Numbered from the stretch's first letter, positions 8,381 through 18,174 are shown. The stretch is DNA of 64,000 nt from Asaia bogorensis (GCA_945901855.1 CAMDLT010000011.1:34434-98433); one strand, 5' to 3'. A program made the numbers and translations. Notes: generated by a model from the letters alone, not told the origin.

Positions 8381-9655
8381 ATGCTCGACCGGAATTTCAT
8401 TCTCGCCCATCTTGCCGATGTCGCCGCCAATTGCCGCAATCGCGGGGTCGAGGTCGATCTCGAGCGCTTTGCCGCGATCGACGCCGAGCGCAAAAAGACC
8501 GACCAGGCCCTGCAAGACGCCCAGCGCGAAGCCAACGCGCTCGCCGCCGCCAAGGAACTCTCGGTCGACCAGAAGCGCGAACAAGGCCGCGTGCTGCGCG
8601 ACCGGCGCGAAACGCTGAAAGCGGCGCTCGAAACGCTACAGACCGAGACCGATGCGCTGCTGCTGCGCATCCCCAACATGACGCACCCCGCCTCGCCGAC
8701 GGGTCGCGACGACAAGGACAACAAAGAGATCGACCGCAACGCGATCCCCGCCCCGTCCTTCGATTTCGTGCCGCGCGACCATGTGGCGCTGGGCGATCTG
8801 CTCGGCATCATCGATACCGAAGGCGGCAGTAAGGTCGCGGGCCCCGGTTTCTATTTCCTCAAGGGGGACGGCGCGCGCCTCGAACTCGCGTTGCAGAATT
8901 TCGCGGTCGAATTTCTGGCCAAGCGCGGCTACGTGCCGCACATCACGCCCGATATGGCGCGCGATTCGATCCTGCAGGGGACGGGTTTCACGCCGCGCGG
9001 GGCCGAAACCAACACCTACCGCATCGAAGACCACGACATGTCGTTGATCGCGACGGCCGAGATCACCTTGTGCGGACTTTACCAGGACACGATCCTGGAC
9101 GAAGCCGAGTTGCCGATCCGCATTGCGGGCGTCTCGCACTGTTTTCGCACCGAGCGCGCGGCGGGTCGCGCCACGCGCGGTCTCTATCGCGTGCACCAAT
9201 TCACCAAGGTCGAAATGGTTGTGATCGCCACGCCCGAACAGTCCGAGGCCGTACACGCCGAACTGCTCGCCAACGAGCGCGCAATATTCGACGCGCTCGA
9301 ACTGCCTTATCGCGTGCTCGACATTTGCACGGGCGATTTGGGCGGGGCGGCCTACCGCAAATACGACCTCGAAGCCTGGATGCCGGGACGCGGGCAAGGC
9401 GGCGAATTCGGCGAAGTGACCAGCACGTCGAACTGCACCGACTACCAGGCGCGCCGCTTGAACATCCGCTATCGCAAAAGTCCGAAGGACAAGCCCATCT
9501 TCGCGCACACGCTGAACGGCACGGGCATCGCCCTGGGCCGCGCGATGGTCGCGATCTTGGAAAACAACCAATTAGCCGACGGCAGCGTGCGCTTGCCGCA
9601 CGTGCTGCAAAATTTTATGGGCCAGACGCATATCGTGCCGCGCAAAAAAGCATGA
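8381..9655 (+). CDS. serS: Seryl-tRNA synthetase
   Basis: A 424-residue class II synthetase. The N-terminal tRNA-binding coiled coil (about residues 30-105) starts MLDRNFILAHLADV. The catalytic domain has motif 2 (ISHCFRTERAAGRATRGLYR-like region, FTKVEM) and motif 3 (LNGTGIALGRAMVAILEN). It charges tRNA-Ser, and tRNA-Sec where present. The start is ATG 8381 with GAGGTG upstream, not the longer frame from 8303. The stop overlaps the ATG of a cysteine dioxygenase-like gene (ATGA), which implies translational coupling. Confidence 0.97.
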   Translation: MLDRNFILAHLADVAANCRNRGVEVDLERFAAIDAERKKTDQALQDAQREANALAAAKELSVDQKREQGRVLRDRRETLKAALETLQTETDALLLRIPNMTHPASPTGRDDKDNKEIDRNAIPAPSFDFVPRDHVALGDLLGIIDTEGGSKVAGPGFYFLKGDGARLELALQNFAVEFLAKRGYVPHITPDMARDSILQGTGFTPRGAETNTYRIEDHDMSLIATAEITLCGLYQDTILDEAELPIRIAGVSHCFRTERAAGRATRGLYRVHQFTKVEMVVIATPEQSEAVHAELLANERAIFDALELPYRVLDICTGDLGGAAYRKYDLEAWMPGRGQGGEFGEVTSTSNCTDYQARRLNIRYRKSPKDKPIFAHTLNGTGIALGRAMVAILENNQLADGSVRLPHVLQNFMGQTHIVPRKKA

Positions 9656-10254
9656 GCGCGGCGCTGCGCAATTTTGTCGTCGCCGCGACCCAAGCGATGG
9701 GACCGGGCGGTCTGGACGAAGAAAGCGCGCATGCCAAACTTGGTCCCTTGCTGCGCCAACTGATCGCCACCGATGATTGGCTGCCAGCCGCCTTCGCTGA
9801 ACCGGACCCCGTGCATTATCGCCAGTATCTGCTGCATTGCGATCCGCTTGAGCGGTTTTGCGTCGCAAGTTTTGTCTGGGGTCCGGGCCAGAAGACGCCG
9901 ATCCACGACCATACGGTATGGGGCTTGATCGGGATTTTGCGCGGGGCCGAGCGCTGCACGTTTTACGAACGCGCCGCCAACGGCCTGCTTGTACCGAGCG
10001 GCGAAGAGACGCTCCAGCAAGGCCAGCTCAGCACGCTTGGACCTGCGAGCGGCGACATCCACGAAGTGGCCAACGCCTATGATACGCGCGTATCGATCGC
10101 GATCCATGTCTATGGCGCCAATATTGGCGCGGTTCAGCGCCACGTATTCGACCCGCACACGGGCGCCGCAAAAAACTTCGTCTCGGGCTATGCCGCCGCG
10201 ATCGTGCCGAACTTGTGGGACCGGTCGGCAGAAATCCGCGCCGTACGGACGTGA
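9652..10254 (+). CDS. Cysteine dioxygenase-like cupin
   Basis: A 200-residue cupin of the cysteine dioxygenase type I family. The iron ligands are visible as His85 and His87 (TPIHDHTVWG) and His137 (GDIHEVAN), and the second cupin strand is SIAIHVYGANIG. Family members oxidise cysteine or a related thiol (such as 3-mercaptopropionate) to the sulfinate with O2. ATGA overlap with serS and GTGA overlap with the MFS gene place it in the middle of a coupled trio. The exact thiol substrate cannot be read from the sequence. Confidence 0.85.
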   Translation: MSAALRNFVVAATQAMGPGGLDEESAHAKLGPLLRQLIATDDWLPAAFAEPDPVHYRQYLLHCDPLERFCVASFVWGPGQKTPIHDHTVWGLIGILRGAERCTFYERAANGLLVPSGEETLQQGQLSTLGPASGDIHEVANAYDTRVSIAIHVYGANIGAVQRHVFDPHTGAAKNFVSGYAAAIVPNLWDRSAEIRAVRT

Positions 10255-11405
10255 CGTACAGCCCGGCCCTGATCGGCGTCTTGATGTGCACGATGGCCAG
10301 CGCCGTCGCATTGCGCGCGGTCGATCCGCTGCTGCCCGAACTGGCGCTTGAATTTGGCACGCTGCCGGGGGCCGTCGGCATCGTGATAACGGCCTATACA
10401 ATCGCCTATGGCGGCGTGCAATTCGTATCGGGCCGCGTTGGCGACCGCTGGGGCAAGCCGCAGACCATCGCGCTTGCGGCCCTGCTGGCCGCGATCGCGA
10501 CGTTCGCATGCGCGTTTGCGCCCTCGCTCGATCTGTTGCTTGTGCTGCGCGTATTTGCCGGCGCTTGTGCGGGCGGCATCATTCCGCTGGGCATTGCCTA
10601 TATCGGCGATTCGGTTGCCTACGAAAAGCGCCAGCAAGCTTTGACCAATCTGTCGTCGATGCAGATTATCGGCACGATGGCGGGCCAGGTCGGCGGCGGT
10701 TTGGTCGGGGCGAGCCTTGGTTGGCACGGCGTTTTTCTTGTCTTGGCGGCGCTGTTTGCGGTCGGCGGCCTTGCGTTGGCAACGATCCTGCGCCGCTTGC
10801 CGGCAGCTCCGTGCAATGCGCATGCAGCGCCGCTGGGCTACGGGTGGGTCTTGAGCCCGCGCGCGGGTATGGTGCTGACGAGCGTGATGCTCGAAGGATT
10901 TTTCTTTTATGGCAGTCTCGCGTTTGTCGCCACGCACCTGCAAACGCGCTTTGCGCTCGATCTTGCCAGTGCCGCCGCCGTTCTGCTCGCTTTCGGGGTC
11001 GGCGGTCTGCTGTTCTCGCTGAGCTTTTCAAGGGTCATGGCGAAGTTGGCGCGCGGGCGCGTACCTCTGTTGGGGGCGGCAGCGCTTGGCATCGGCTTCG
11101 CGCTGCTGGCCATCGCGCCCGCGCCGCATTTTGTGTTGCCCGTTTTGGCCTTGTTGGGATGGGGATTCTTTGCGCTGCATTCCTGGTTGCAGACGGAAGC
11201 CACGCAGATGCTTCCCCAAGCGCGCGGCCATGGCGTTGCGACCTTCGCGGCCGTGTTTTTTGCAGGACAGGCTGCGGGCGTTGCGGCAGGCGGGGCGGTC
11301 TTCGACCAGTTCGGCGGCGCGCCGCTGTTTCTTGCGAGTGCAGCATGCCTTCTGGCGCTGGGCACGCGCTTTGCGCGCGCCCTTGCGCGCGACTACGCCA
11401 GATAG
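10251..11405 (+). CDS. MFS transporter
   Basis: A twelve-helix major-facilitator protein of 384 residues. The loop 2-3 motif is [13 protein letters not shown], and there is an alternating-access-type motif [19 protein letters not shown] in helix 5. I chose GTG 10251, which overlaps the preceding stop as GTGA; the ORF extends 12 codons upstream inside the cupin gene. Coupling to a cysteine dioxygenase relative suggests export of a small organic acid or thiol product, but that is inference. The 3' end overlaps the convergent hydroxypyruvate isomerase gene by 13 bp. Confidence 0.85.
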   Translation: MTYSPALIGVLMCTMASAVALRAVDPLLPELALEFGTLPGAVGIVITAYTIAYGGVQFVSGRVGDRWGKPQTIALAALLAAIATFACAFAPSLDLLLVLRVFAGACAGGIIPLGIAYIGDSVAYEKRQQALTNLSSMQIIGTMAGQVGGGLVGASLGWHGVFLVLAALFAVGGLALATILRRLPAAPCNAHAAPLGYGWVLSPRAGMVLTSVMLEGFFFYGSLAFVATHLQTRFALDLASAAAVLLAFGVGGLLFSLSFSRVMAKLARGRVPLLGAAALGIGFALLAIAPAPHFVLPVLALLGWGFFALHSWLQTEATQMLPQARGHGVATFAAVFFAGQAAGVAAGGAVFDQFGGAPLFLASAACLLALGTRFARALARDYAR

Positions 11406-12160
11406 GGCTTGAGCCAGCCAAGACCTGCGGTTGTCGTCGTGCGCGGGCGGTATTCGCAGCCGATATGGCCGCGATAGCCAAGCCGGTCGATCAGCGCGAA
11501 CAAATACGGGAAATTGAGCTCGCCTTCGCTGGGTTCGTGCCGATCGGGCACGCCCGCGACCTGCATGTGCGAGACGCCCGCGAGATGTTGCTCGATCTTG
11601 CGCGCAACGTCGCCTTCGACGATCTGGCAATGGTAGAGATCCATCTGCACGCCCAGATTCGCAGCGCCAACGGCTGTGCAGATCGCGTGCGCTTCGTCCT
11701 GGCGATTGAGGAAATAGCCGGGAATGTCGCGCGTGTTGATCGGCTCGATCGCAAGATCGACGCCGCTTGCGGCGGCCACGGGTGCCGCGCGACGCAGATT
11801 GGCAAGGTAGGTCGCGAAATCGGCGCCATCTTCGACGCGTCCGGCCATCGCATGCACGCGCGGGCAGCGCAAGATTTTTGCGTAGTCGAGCGCCTTGGCG
11901 AGCGCCGCATCGAACTCGGACTCGCGGCCCTGCAACGCTGCCAATCCGCGTTCGCCGCGCGCCCAATCGCCGGGCGGCAAATTGAACAAAACGATCTCGA
12001 CGCCGGCTGCCTTGGCAGTTTTTGCGACGCGCTCGGCCGATTCCTCGTACGGGAACAGGAACTCGACCGCGCGAAACCCGTCGGCCGCTGCCGCTGCAAA
12101 TCGGTCGAGGAAGGTGTGTTCCCCGTAAAGAAACGACAGATTGGCTGCAAAACGCGGCAT
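11393..12160 (-). CDS. hyi: Hydroxypyruvate isomerase family protein
   Basis: A 255-residue TIM-barrel isomerase of the xylose-isomerase-like superfamily. Family marks are the start [29 protein letters not shown], the metal ligands in [14 protein letters not shown] and [12 protein letters not shown], and IGCEYRP near the end. Hyi interconverts hydroxypyruvate and tartronate semialdehyde; the related OtnI acts on 2-oxo-tetronates. It begins three bases after the stop of the Bcr/CflA transporter gene, so the two are probably cotranscribed. Hyi versus OtnI cannot be resolved here. Confidence 0.88.
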   Translation of the reverse strand: MPRFAANLSFLYGEHTFLDRFAAAAADGFRAVEFLFPYEESAERVAKTAKAAGVEIVLFNLPPGDWARGERGLAALQGRESEFDAALAKALDYAKILRCPRVHAMAGRVEDGADFATYLANLRRAAPVAAASGVDLAIEPINTRDIPGYFLNRQDEAHAICTAVGAANLGVQMDLYHCQIVEGDVARKIEQHLAGVSHMQVAGVPDRHEPSEGELNFPYLFALIDRLGYRGHIGCEYRPRTTTTAGLGWLKPYLA

Positions 12161-12163
12161 AGG

Positions 12164-13387
12164 CTATGCCCCCGCCGGGCGTTTGCCGACCAGCCACGCA
12201 TGCGCGCCAAACCCGAGCGTCGCCATGGCCAGCATCGTCGCGCACATGGGCAGGGGCGTGCCGTCGGCAAACACGGCAACGATCAGGCCCGCAACCGCGC
12301 CCATCGCAAACTGCGTGAAGCCCGCTAGTGCGGAGGCGGCACCGGCGATCTGCGGATGGTCGGCAAGCGCGCCCGCCATCGCGTTCGAACCGATCAAGCC
12401 CATGCAAGACAGCATCAAGACAATGGCCACAACGATGCCCGCAAGGCCGAATGCGCCGCTGGCGCCGATCGCCAGCAGCCCCAGGCCAAGCACGACCGAT
12501 GCTACCAAGCCGATGCGCAGGGCCGCGTCGCTGCCCATGCTGCGCACGAGGCGCACGTTCAAATAGTTGGAACCCATCATGCCGATCACATTGAGGCCGA
12601 ACAGAAAGCCGTACGTCTCGGGCGATACGCCGAAGAGCTCGATATAGACGAACGGCGTGCCCGAGATATAGGCGAACATCGCGCCGAACACGCCCGCCCC
12701 CCCCAGCACGTAGCCGATATAGCGCCGATCGCGCAGCAACCGCAGATATGCTCCGACGACCGAAGCCATGTCGCCGGGGCGACGGCGATCGGTTGGCAAG
12801 GTTTCGGGGCCGCGCAGCAACGGCACCCCGGCAGCAAGGCCAAGCAAGCCAAGCACCACGAAAATTGCACGCCAATCGAAAAAAGCCAGCATCTGGCTGC
12901 CGAGGATCGGGGCGAGCATGGGAGCGGCGCCCATCACGAGCATCATCATCGACATGACGGTCGCGCTGCGGTCGCGGTCGAACACGTCGCGCACCATGGC
13001 GCGCGCCAAGACGGGCGCCGCCGAGGCGCCCAATGCCTGCACCACGCGCCAAGCCGCCAGTTCCATCGCATCGCGCGCAAACACGCAGCCAAAACTACCA
13101 ACCGCAAACAATAGGATCCCCAGCAGGGTGGGCCCACGTCGCCCGAACCGATCGCCGATCGGCCCCCACGCCAACTGCCCGAACGCAAAGGCGAGGAAAA
13201 AACCCGAAAGCGAAAGCTGGATCTGGTCCTGGGTTGCATCGAACGCGCGCGCGATCGTCGGCAAGGCGGGCAGATACATGTCGACGGCACTGGGTGTAAT
13301 CGCCATCAGTGCGCCCAGCATAAAGACAAAACCGATATCGCCGCGCCAACCCGCCGGGCGCGGCCCGCCTTTCAAAGCATCGAACAC
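12164..13387 (-). CDS. Bcr/CflA-type MFS efflux transporter
   Basis: About twelve transmembrane helices in 407 residues. The first helix ends in the typical LMAITPSAVDMYLPALP, followed by FGQLAWGPIGDRFGRR. This is the drug-resistance Bcr/CflA branch, which exports bicyclomycin, sulfonamides or other small molecules by proton antiport. I chose GTG 13387, which has AGGGGGA 6 nt upstream; the frame runs on to 13759 without transporter sequence. Substrate is unknown. Confidence 0.88.
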   Translation of the reverse strand: MFDALKGGPRPAGWRGDIGFVFMLGALMAITPSAVDMYLPALPTIARAFDATQDQIQLSLSGFFLAFAFGQLAWGPIGDRFGRRGPTLLGILLFAVGSFGCVFARDAMELAAWRVVQALGASAAPVLARAMVRDVFDRDRSATVMSMMMLVMGAAPMLAPILGSQMLAFFDWRAIFVVLGLLGLAAGVPLLRGPETLPTDRRRPGDMASVVGAYLRLLRDRRYIGYVLGGAGVFGAMFAYISGTPFVYIELFGVSPETYGFLFGLNVIGMMGSNYLNVRLVRSMGSDAALRIGLVASVVLGLGLLAIGASGAFGLAGIVVAIVLMLSCMGLIGSNAMAGALADHPQIAGAASALAGFTQFAMGAVAGLIVAVFADGTPLPMCATMLAMATLGFGAHAWLVGKRPAGA

Positions 13388-13479
13388 AAACAATCCCCCT
13401 TCGCGCTCAACGCGCCCTTTGGGTATAGGCCCGCAATTTGCGGCAGACAAGGATTGCAGCCTGTCGCATAGTACGTGCC

Positions 13480-14139
13480 ATGCGCTATGCCGTCTATTTT
13501 GTTCCCGCCGCAAACGATCCGCTGTGGTCGTTTGGCACGCAGTGGCTGGGCCGCGATCCCGAAACTGGGGTTGCCTATCCGCAAGACGCCCACCAAGCCG
13601 CGACCACGAAGGAGCCGCGCCGCTACGGGTTCCACGCGACGCTGAAACCGCCTTTTGCGCTGGCCGACGGGCAGACCGCCGAAACCTTGTTCGCGGCGGC
13701 CGAAACATTCGCGCGCGCGCACCGGTCGTTCGATGTGGCGCGGATGAAAGTTGCGGCACTCGGCCGTTTTTTGGCGGCGGTCCCGGCGGTCGAAGCGCCC
13801 GGCTTGCACGCGCTTGCCGACGCGTGCGTGCGCGATTTCGACCGCTTCCGCGCGCCCAGCGACGCGGCCGATCTCGCCAAGCGGCGTCAAACGAAGCTCA
13901 CGGCACGCCAGGACGAATATCTGGTGCGCTGGGGCTATCCGTATGTGTTCGACGAATTTCGTTTTCATCTGACGCTGACCGGGCCGCTCGATCCAGCCAC
14001 GCTTGCCCAAACGCAAAGCTTGCTGGAGTCGCCCGTCCTCGAAGCGCCATTAGCCGTGCGCGAGATCGCGATTTTCGAGGAGCCTGCAGCCGGCGCGCCG
14101 TTCGCGCTCAAGCGTCGCTTTTTGCTCGGATCGTCTTGA
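13480..14139 (+). CDS. DUF1045 phosphonate-associated 2H phosphoesterase-like protein
   Basis: A 219-residue DUF1045 protein, a family linked to phn loci. It begins MRYAVYFVPAANDPLW. Two HxT motifs, in RYGFHATLKPPF and FRFHLTLTGPL, are the paired catalytic motifs of 2H phosphoesterases, enzymes that open cyclic phosphates. The gene sits at the end of the C-P lyase cluster, convergent with phnN and overlapping it by 32 bp. No phnP is visible in the window, so this protein could open the cyclic ribose phosphate made by C-P lyase before PhnN acts. That role is inference from motifs and context. Confidence 0.85.
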   Translation: MRYAVYFVPAANDPLWSFGTQWLGRDPETGVAYPQDAHQAATTKEPRRYGFHATLKPPFALADGQTAETLFAAAETFARAHRSFDVARMKVAALGRFLAAVPAVEAPGLHALADACVRDFDRFRAPSDAADLAKRRQTKLTARQDEYLVRWGYPYVFDEFRFHLTLTGPLDPATLAQTQSLLESPVLEAPLAVREIAIFEEPAAGAPFALKRRFLLGSS

Positions 14140-14668
14140 GGGCGTCGACAAACGCCGCCACCGCATCGGCGAGCGCACCGCTATTGTCGATATGGATGGC
14201 GCCCGGAATGTCGCCTTCGAGCGCTGCGCCACGCGCCAGACGCGCCTCGATTTCGGCCGCCGGTTCGCGCCCGCGCGCGGCAAGACGTGTCGCCAGCACC
14301 GCGTGCGTCGCGTCGATCAGCACCGGGATTGCGCCGACTTTGCCCGGATCACCGGCCGCAAAATGCGCGCGGCTGCCGGAGACGACGACCGTCAATCCGG
14401 CCGTACGCCACAATTCGATCTCGCGGCCGATCGCGTAGTCCACGTCGCGCGCGCGCCAGTCGAACGCGAATAGGTTGGCAGCTTTGCGTTCAGCGAACGC
14501 CGCACGCGACAGCGGCACAAAAATCTCGTCGTCTGGTACCAGCGGACGCGTAATGTAGCGGTTGGCGAACGCAAAACCGTGCCCTTCGAGAATCTCGCGC
14601 GCCGCCCGCAGCAGCGTATCTTTGCCCGCCCCCGAAGGCCCCATTGTGTAGATGAGCGCGCCCGTCAA
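14108..14668 (-). CDS. phnN: Ribose 1,5-bisphosphokinase PhnN
   Basis: A guanylate-kinase-like protein with Walker A MGPSGAGKDTLL near the N-terminus, then RYITRPLVPDDE and SGSRAHF. PhnN makes PRPP from ribose 1,5-bisphosphate and ATP, the last step of the C-P lyase pathway. I chose TTG 14668, whose TTGA overlaps the phnM stop and gives 186 residues, the usual PhnN length. An upstream TTG at 14701 would add 11 residues that do not look like PhnN. It is the last gene of phnGHIJKLMN. Confidence 0.92.
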   Translation of the reverse strand: MTGALIYTMGPSGAGKDTLLRAAREILEGHGFAFANRYITRPLVPDDEIFVPLSRAAFAERKAANLFAFDWRARDVDYAIGREIELWRTAGLTVVVSGSRAHFAAGDPGKVGAIPVLIDATHAVLATRLAARGREPAAEIEARLARGAALEGDIPGAIHIDNSGALADAVAAFVDALKTIRAKSDA

Positions 14669-15819
14669 ACCACGCGGCGCCCTTCGCGCCAAGTCTCGCA
14701 AATCTGCGCGATATCGCCCGAGATGCGCGCGCGCACCAGATCGGCCCGCAAGCCTGGCGCAATCTCGCCGCGATCGACAAGCCCAACGGATCGCGCAGGG
14801 TTAAGGCTGATCATGCGGATGGCGCCCGCCATATCAATGCCGATTCCGGCACCGGCGAGTTTCAATGCTGCAGGCAGAATGCTGGCGGGCACGTAATCGG
14901 ACGATACGATGTCGACATGGCCGTTGCGCGCGAGATCGATCGCCGCAACATTGCCCGAATGCGACCCGCCGAGCACCAGATTGGGCCCGCCGATCAGCAC
15001 GGCCAAGCCCGCTTCGTGCGATGCGGCAGCGGCTTGCGGCGTCGTCGGGAACTCGGCGATTTTCATTCCGTCGCGAATGGCCTCCTCGACATGCGGGATC
15101 GTCGCATCGTCGTGGCTGGCAAGGGCGATGCCCTTGCGCTGCGCGTGCGCGACCAGCACGCGGCGGTTTTCGACCGCGTAGGCGTCGTGCATGCGATGGC
15201 GCTCGGCGACAAACTCGCGAAAAGCTTCGTCGGTCATCGCGTATTTTTTGGTGTAATAGAGCCGGAGTTTGCTTTCGTCGATGAATTGGCGCTGGCCGGG
15301 CGTGTGATCCATGATCGATGCCAGCCGCACCTCGGGAAACTCCATCATGCGCACCGCGAGCGCTTCGACGTTCGGATACGTCACTTCGCAGCGCACATGA
15401 ATAAGGTGTTCGGCGCGCAACGCCCCTGCATCGGCCGTCGCGATGAGGGCCGCGTGCATGCGTTCGAGGTTTTCCACACGGTCGCTGCGCTCGAACACGT
15501 CGCCGAGCCCCACCGCGTCGAACACCGTGACGATGCCCGCCGCAGCGATCTGCGCGTCGTGCGCGATCACCGCTTGCTCGGCCGGCCAGCGCACTCCGGG
15601 GCGCGGCCCCATGTGTTTTTCCAGATTGTCGGTGTGCAGTTCGACAAAACCGGGCAACAGCCAGTCGCCGTCGAGATCGGTGCCCGACTTGCTGCCGTTT
15701 GGGTCGATGTCGGCGATTTTCCCGTCGCGTACCTGGACGCTCGCGTTTTCGAGCACGCGGTCGCGCAGCACGACGCGCGCGTTGCGGAAGATCGTTTCGC
15801 CCGTCGATTCGTGCGTCAT
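14665..15819 (-). CDS. phnM: PhnM, ribose 1-methylphosphonate 5-triphosphate diphosphatase
   Basis: A 384-residue amidohydrolase-fold enzyme. The metal site is seen in LLPGFVELHTDNLEKHMGPR (HxD with the typical PhnM extension), later DHTPGQRQF, AHAQRKGIALASHDD, and SSDYVPASILPAALKLA. It removes pyrophosphate from alpha-D-ribose 1-methylphosphonate 5-triphosphate, making the substrate of PhnJ. Start ATG 15819 overlaps the phnL stop by four bases. Length and motifs are typical. Confidence 0.96.
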   Translation of the reverse strand: MTHESTGETIFRNARVVLRDRVLENASVQVRDGKIADIDPNGSKSGTDLDGDWLLPGFVELHTDNLEKHMGPRPGVRWPAEQAVIAHDAQIAAAGIVTVFDAVGLGDVFERSDRVENLERMHAALIATADAGALRAEHLIHVRCEVTYPNVEALAVRMMEFPEVRLASIMDHTPGQRQFIDESKLRLYYTKKYAMTDEAFREFVAERHRMHDAYAVENRRVLVAHAQRKGIALASHDDATIPHVEEAIRDGMKIAEFPTTPQAAAASHEAGLAVLIGGPNLVLGGSHSGNVAAIDLARNGHVDIVSSDYVPASILPAALKLAGAGIGIDMAGAIRMISLNPARSVGLVDRGEIAPGLRADLVRARISGDIAQICETWREGRRVV

Positions 15820-16526
15820 GCGGCAATCCTTGCGGGTTCGACATGCAGCGTGCGGGTACCGACCGCGTCCGCCATATCGTGATCGTGGAACACGCCAAGC
15901 ACGGCGGCACCGCGCGCTTTGGCGCCGTCGATAAGCGCAGCGACCCGGCGCCGATTTTCGGCATCGAGCGCCGAAGTCGGCTCGTCGAGCAGCATCACCG
16001 GATATTCGACTGCAAAGCCGCGCGCAAGATTGACGCGCTGCTGCTCGCCACCCGAAAACGTGGCGGGCGGCAGGTCCCACATGCGCTCGGAAATGCCAAG
16101 CGACGCGAGCAGCGCGCCGGCGCGTTCGCTGGCACGGTTTTCGTCCCAGCCGATGCGGCGCAGCGGCTCGGCGACCACGTCGCGCGCACCGACGCGCGGA
16201 ATTGCGCGCAAGAACTGGCTCACATAGCCAAACACGCGGCGGCGCAGATCGAGGATCGTGCGGTGGTTGGCCCCGACGATCTGGACTTCGCGGGCGCCGT
16301 CGTCCAGCAAAATCGAGCCCGCGTCGGCAAGATAGTTTCCGTAGACGCAGCGCAGCAGCGTGGATTTGCCCGCCCCCGAGGGGCCTGCGAGCACAAGGCA
16401 CTCGCCCGCAAACGCGTCGAGCGAGACTCCGGACAGGACCGGCAGCTCGATGCCGCTGCGATTGTGCAGCGTGAAGCTCTTGTGCAAGTCGCGCACGGCG
16501 AGAAGTTTGGTTTCAGTCGCGTTCAT
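15816..16526 (-). CDS. phnL: PhnL, C-P lyase ABC-type ATPase
   Basis: A 236-residue ABC ATPase with Walker A GPSGAGKSTLLRCVYGNY, signature FSGGEQQRVNLARGFA, Walker B MLLDEPTSALD, and a switch histidine in VFHDHDMAD. The CVYGNY stretch after Walker A is typical of PhnL. It is part of the C-P lyase machinery with PhnGHIJ and PhnK and acts in the cytoplasm, not in transport. It overlaps phnM and phnK by four bases each. Confidence 0.95.
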   Translation of the reverse strand: MNATETKLLAVRDLHKSFTLHNRSGIELPVLSGVSLDAFAGECLVLAGPSGAGKSTLLRCVYGNYLADAGSILLDDGAREVQIVGANHRTILDLRRRVFGYVSQFLRAIPRVGARDVVAEPLRRIGWDENRASERAGALLASLGISERMWDLPPATFSGGEQQRVNLARGFAVEYPVMLLDEPTSALDAENRRRVAALIDGAKARGAAVLGVFHDHDMADAVGTRTLHVEPARIAA

Positions 16527-17308
16527 ATCTGCAGCACCGAAGAAACGAGCAATTGGGCATAGGCGCTTTGCGGATCGTCGAGCACTTGGTCGACGAGCCC
16601 GAGTTCGATCGCTTTGCCGTCTTTCATGACCAGCAAGCGGTCGGCGAGCGACCGCGCGACGGCCAGATCGTGTGTCACGAGCACGGCCGCAAGCCCCAGA
16701 TCGCGCACGAGCACGCGCAGCATATCGAGCAAACGCGCTTGCACCGACACGTCGAGCCCACCGGTCGGCTCGTCCATGAAAACTAGGCGCGGCTTGGTCA
16801 CGAGATTGCGCGCGATTTGCAGACGCTGCTGCATACCGCCCGAAAATTGCGACGGCCGATCGTCGATGCGCGCCTGCGAGATCTCCAGCCGTTCGAGCCA
16901 ATCGCTCGCTTCGGCGCGGATGTTGCCGTAGTGCCGCGCTCCCAGGGCCATCAAGCGCTCGCCCACATTCGCGCCCGCCGACACGCCGAAACGCAAGCCG
17001 TCGCGCGGGTTCTGGTGGACAAGCCCCCATTCGGTGCGCTGCAAGCGCTTCAGCACCGTCTCGTCGCACGCGGCGATGTCGATCTCGCGGCCGTCCGCGC
17101 GGCGATAGAAGGCGCTGCCACCGTCGATTGGCATCTGGCCCGACAGGCATTTGAGCAGACTGGTTTTGCCCGCCCCCGACTCGCCGACGACGGCCAGCAC
17201 TTCGCCCGGCCAAAGATCGAACGCAATGTCGTCGCACACGGCGCGGCGGCCAAAAAATTTGCGCAAGCCTTCGACGCGCAAGATCGGCTGGTCGTCCAAG
17301 CTGCTCAT
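16523..17308 (-). CDS. phnK: PhnK, C-P lyase core-associated ABC ATPase
   Basis: A 261-residue ABC ATPase: Walker A VVGESGAGKTSLLKCLSG, the Q-loop GLVHQNPRDGLR (a PhnK mark), signature FSGGMQQRLQIARNL, and Walker B VFMDEPTGGLDVSVQARLL. PhnK binds the PhnGHIJ core complex through PhnJ. The chosen start is ATG 17308, which overlaps the phnJ stop by four bases; the frame extends upstream inside phnJ without family sequence. Confidence 0.95.
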   Translation of the reverse strand: MSSLDDQPILRVEGLRKFFGRRAVCDDIAFDLWPGEVLAVVGESGAGKTSLLKCLSGQMPIDGGSAFYRRADGREIDIAACDETVLKRLQRTEWGLVHQNPRDGLRFGVSAGANVGERLMALGARHYGNIRAEASDWLERLEISQARIDDRPSQFSGGMQQRLQIARNLVTKPRLVFMDEPTGGLDVSVQARLLDMLRVLVRDLGLAAVLVTHDLAVARSLADRLLVMKDGKAIELGLVDQVLDDPQSAYAQLLVSSVLQI

Positions 17309-18174
17309 TCGGCGGCTTCCTTTGTTTCGTCGCGCGGACCGTGGCCCGCTTCGCGGCGCGTGGCGCAATGGTCGCTGTCGGAACACACGAACATGCGCCC
17401 GCCTTGGTCGTCGGTCACGACCTCGTCAAGAAACGAATCGTGCGCGCCGCACAAAGCGCAACTCTCCGTCCAGCTTTCGATGCGAAACGGGTGGTCTTCG
17501 AAATCGAGCGAGCGCACGGGCGTGTAGGGCGGCACGGCGTAGATGCGCTTTTCGCGCCCCGCACCGAACAGCATCAAAGCCGGATTGCGGTCGAGCTTGG
17601 GATTGTCGAATTTTGGAATCGGCGACGGTTTCATCAGATAGCGCCCGTCGACGATGACCGGATAGTCGTAGCCGGTGGCGATCTGGCCGAAGCGCGCAAC
17701 GTCCTCGTAGAGTTTCACATGCATGACCGAATAGTCGGCATTCGCATGCATGCGCCGTGTTTCGGCCTCGCGCGGCTCGAGCCAGCGCAGCGGTTCCGGA
17801 ATCGGCACCTGGAAGACCATGATCTGGTCTTCGCGCAGTCGGCCTTCGGGGATGCGATGGCGCGTTTGGATGATCGTGGCGTCGGCCGTGCGCGTGGTCG
17901 TTGCAACGTCGGTCGTGTTGGCGAACAGTCGGCGGATCGACACGGCATTTGTCGTATCGTCCGCCCCCTGGTCGATGACCTTCAGCACGTCGTTGCGCCC
18001 GACGATTGCGGCCGTCACTTGGATTCCGCCCGTCCCCCAGCCGTAGGGCAGCGGCATTTCGCGACTGGCGAACGGCACCTGGTAACCCGGAATCGCCACC
18101 GCCTTCAGCAGCGAGCGGCGGATCATGCGTTTGGTCTGTTCGTCCAAATACGCAAAGTTATAGCCTTCGATCAT
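17305..18174 (-). CDS. phnJ: PhnJ, radical SAM C-P lyase
   Basis: The 289-residue catalytic subunit that breaks the C-P bond of ribose 1-phosphonate 5-phosphate, releasing the alkane and a ribose cyclic phosphate. The cysteines expected for the [4Fe-4S] cluster are Cys239, Cys242 and Cys264, and Cys270 corresponds to the thiyl-radical cysteine; each is two below the E. coli numbering. Gly30, in AIPGYQVPF, fits the glycyl-radical position. All key residues are intact. It overlaps phnI and phnK by four bases each. Confidence 0.97.
   Translation of the reverse strand: MIEGYNFAYLDEQTKRMIRRSLLKAVAIPGYQVPFASREMPLPYGWGTGGIQVTAAIVGRNDVLKVIDQGADDTTNAVSIRRLFANTTDVATTTRTADATIIQTRHRIPEGRLREDQIMVFQVPIPEPLRWLEPREAETRRMHANADYSVMHVKLYEDVARFGQIATGYDYPVIVDGRYLMKPSPIPKFDNPKLDRNPALMLFGAGREKRIYAVPPYTPVRSLDFEDHPFRIESWTESCALCGAHDSFLDEVVTDDQGGRMFVCSDSDHCATRREAGHGPRDETKEAAE

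Noticed and set aside
6770..8584. 604-residue minus-strand frame
   Set aside because: It overlaps the aminotransferase frame on the same strand and shows no family motif; only the other frame encodes recognisable sequence.
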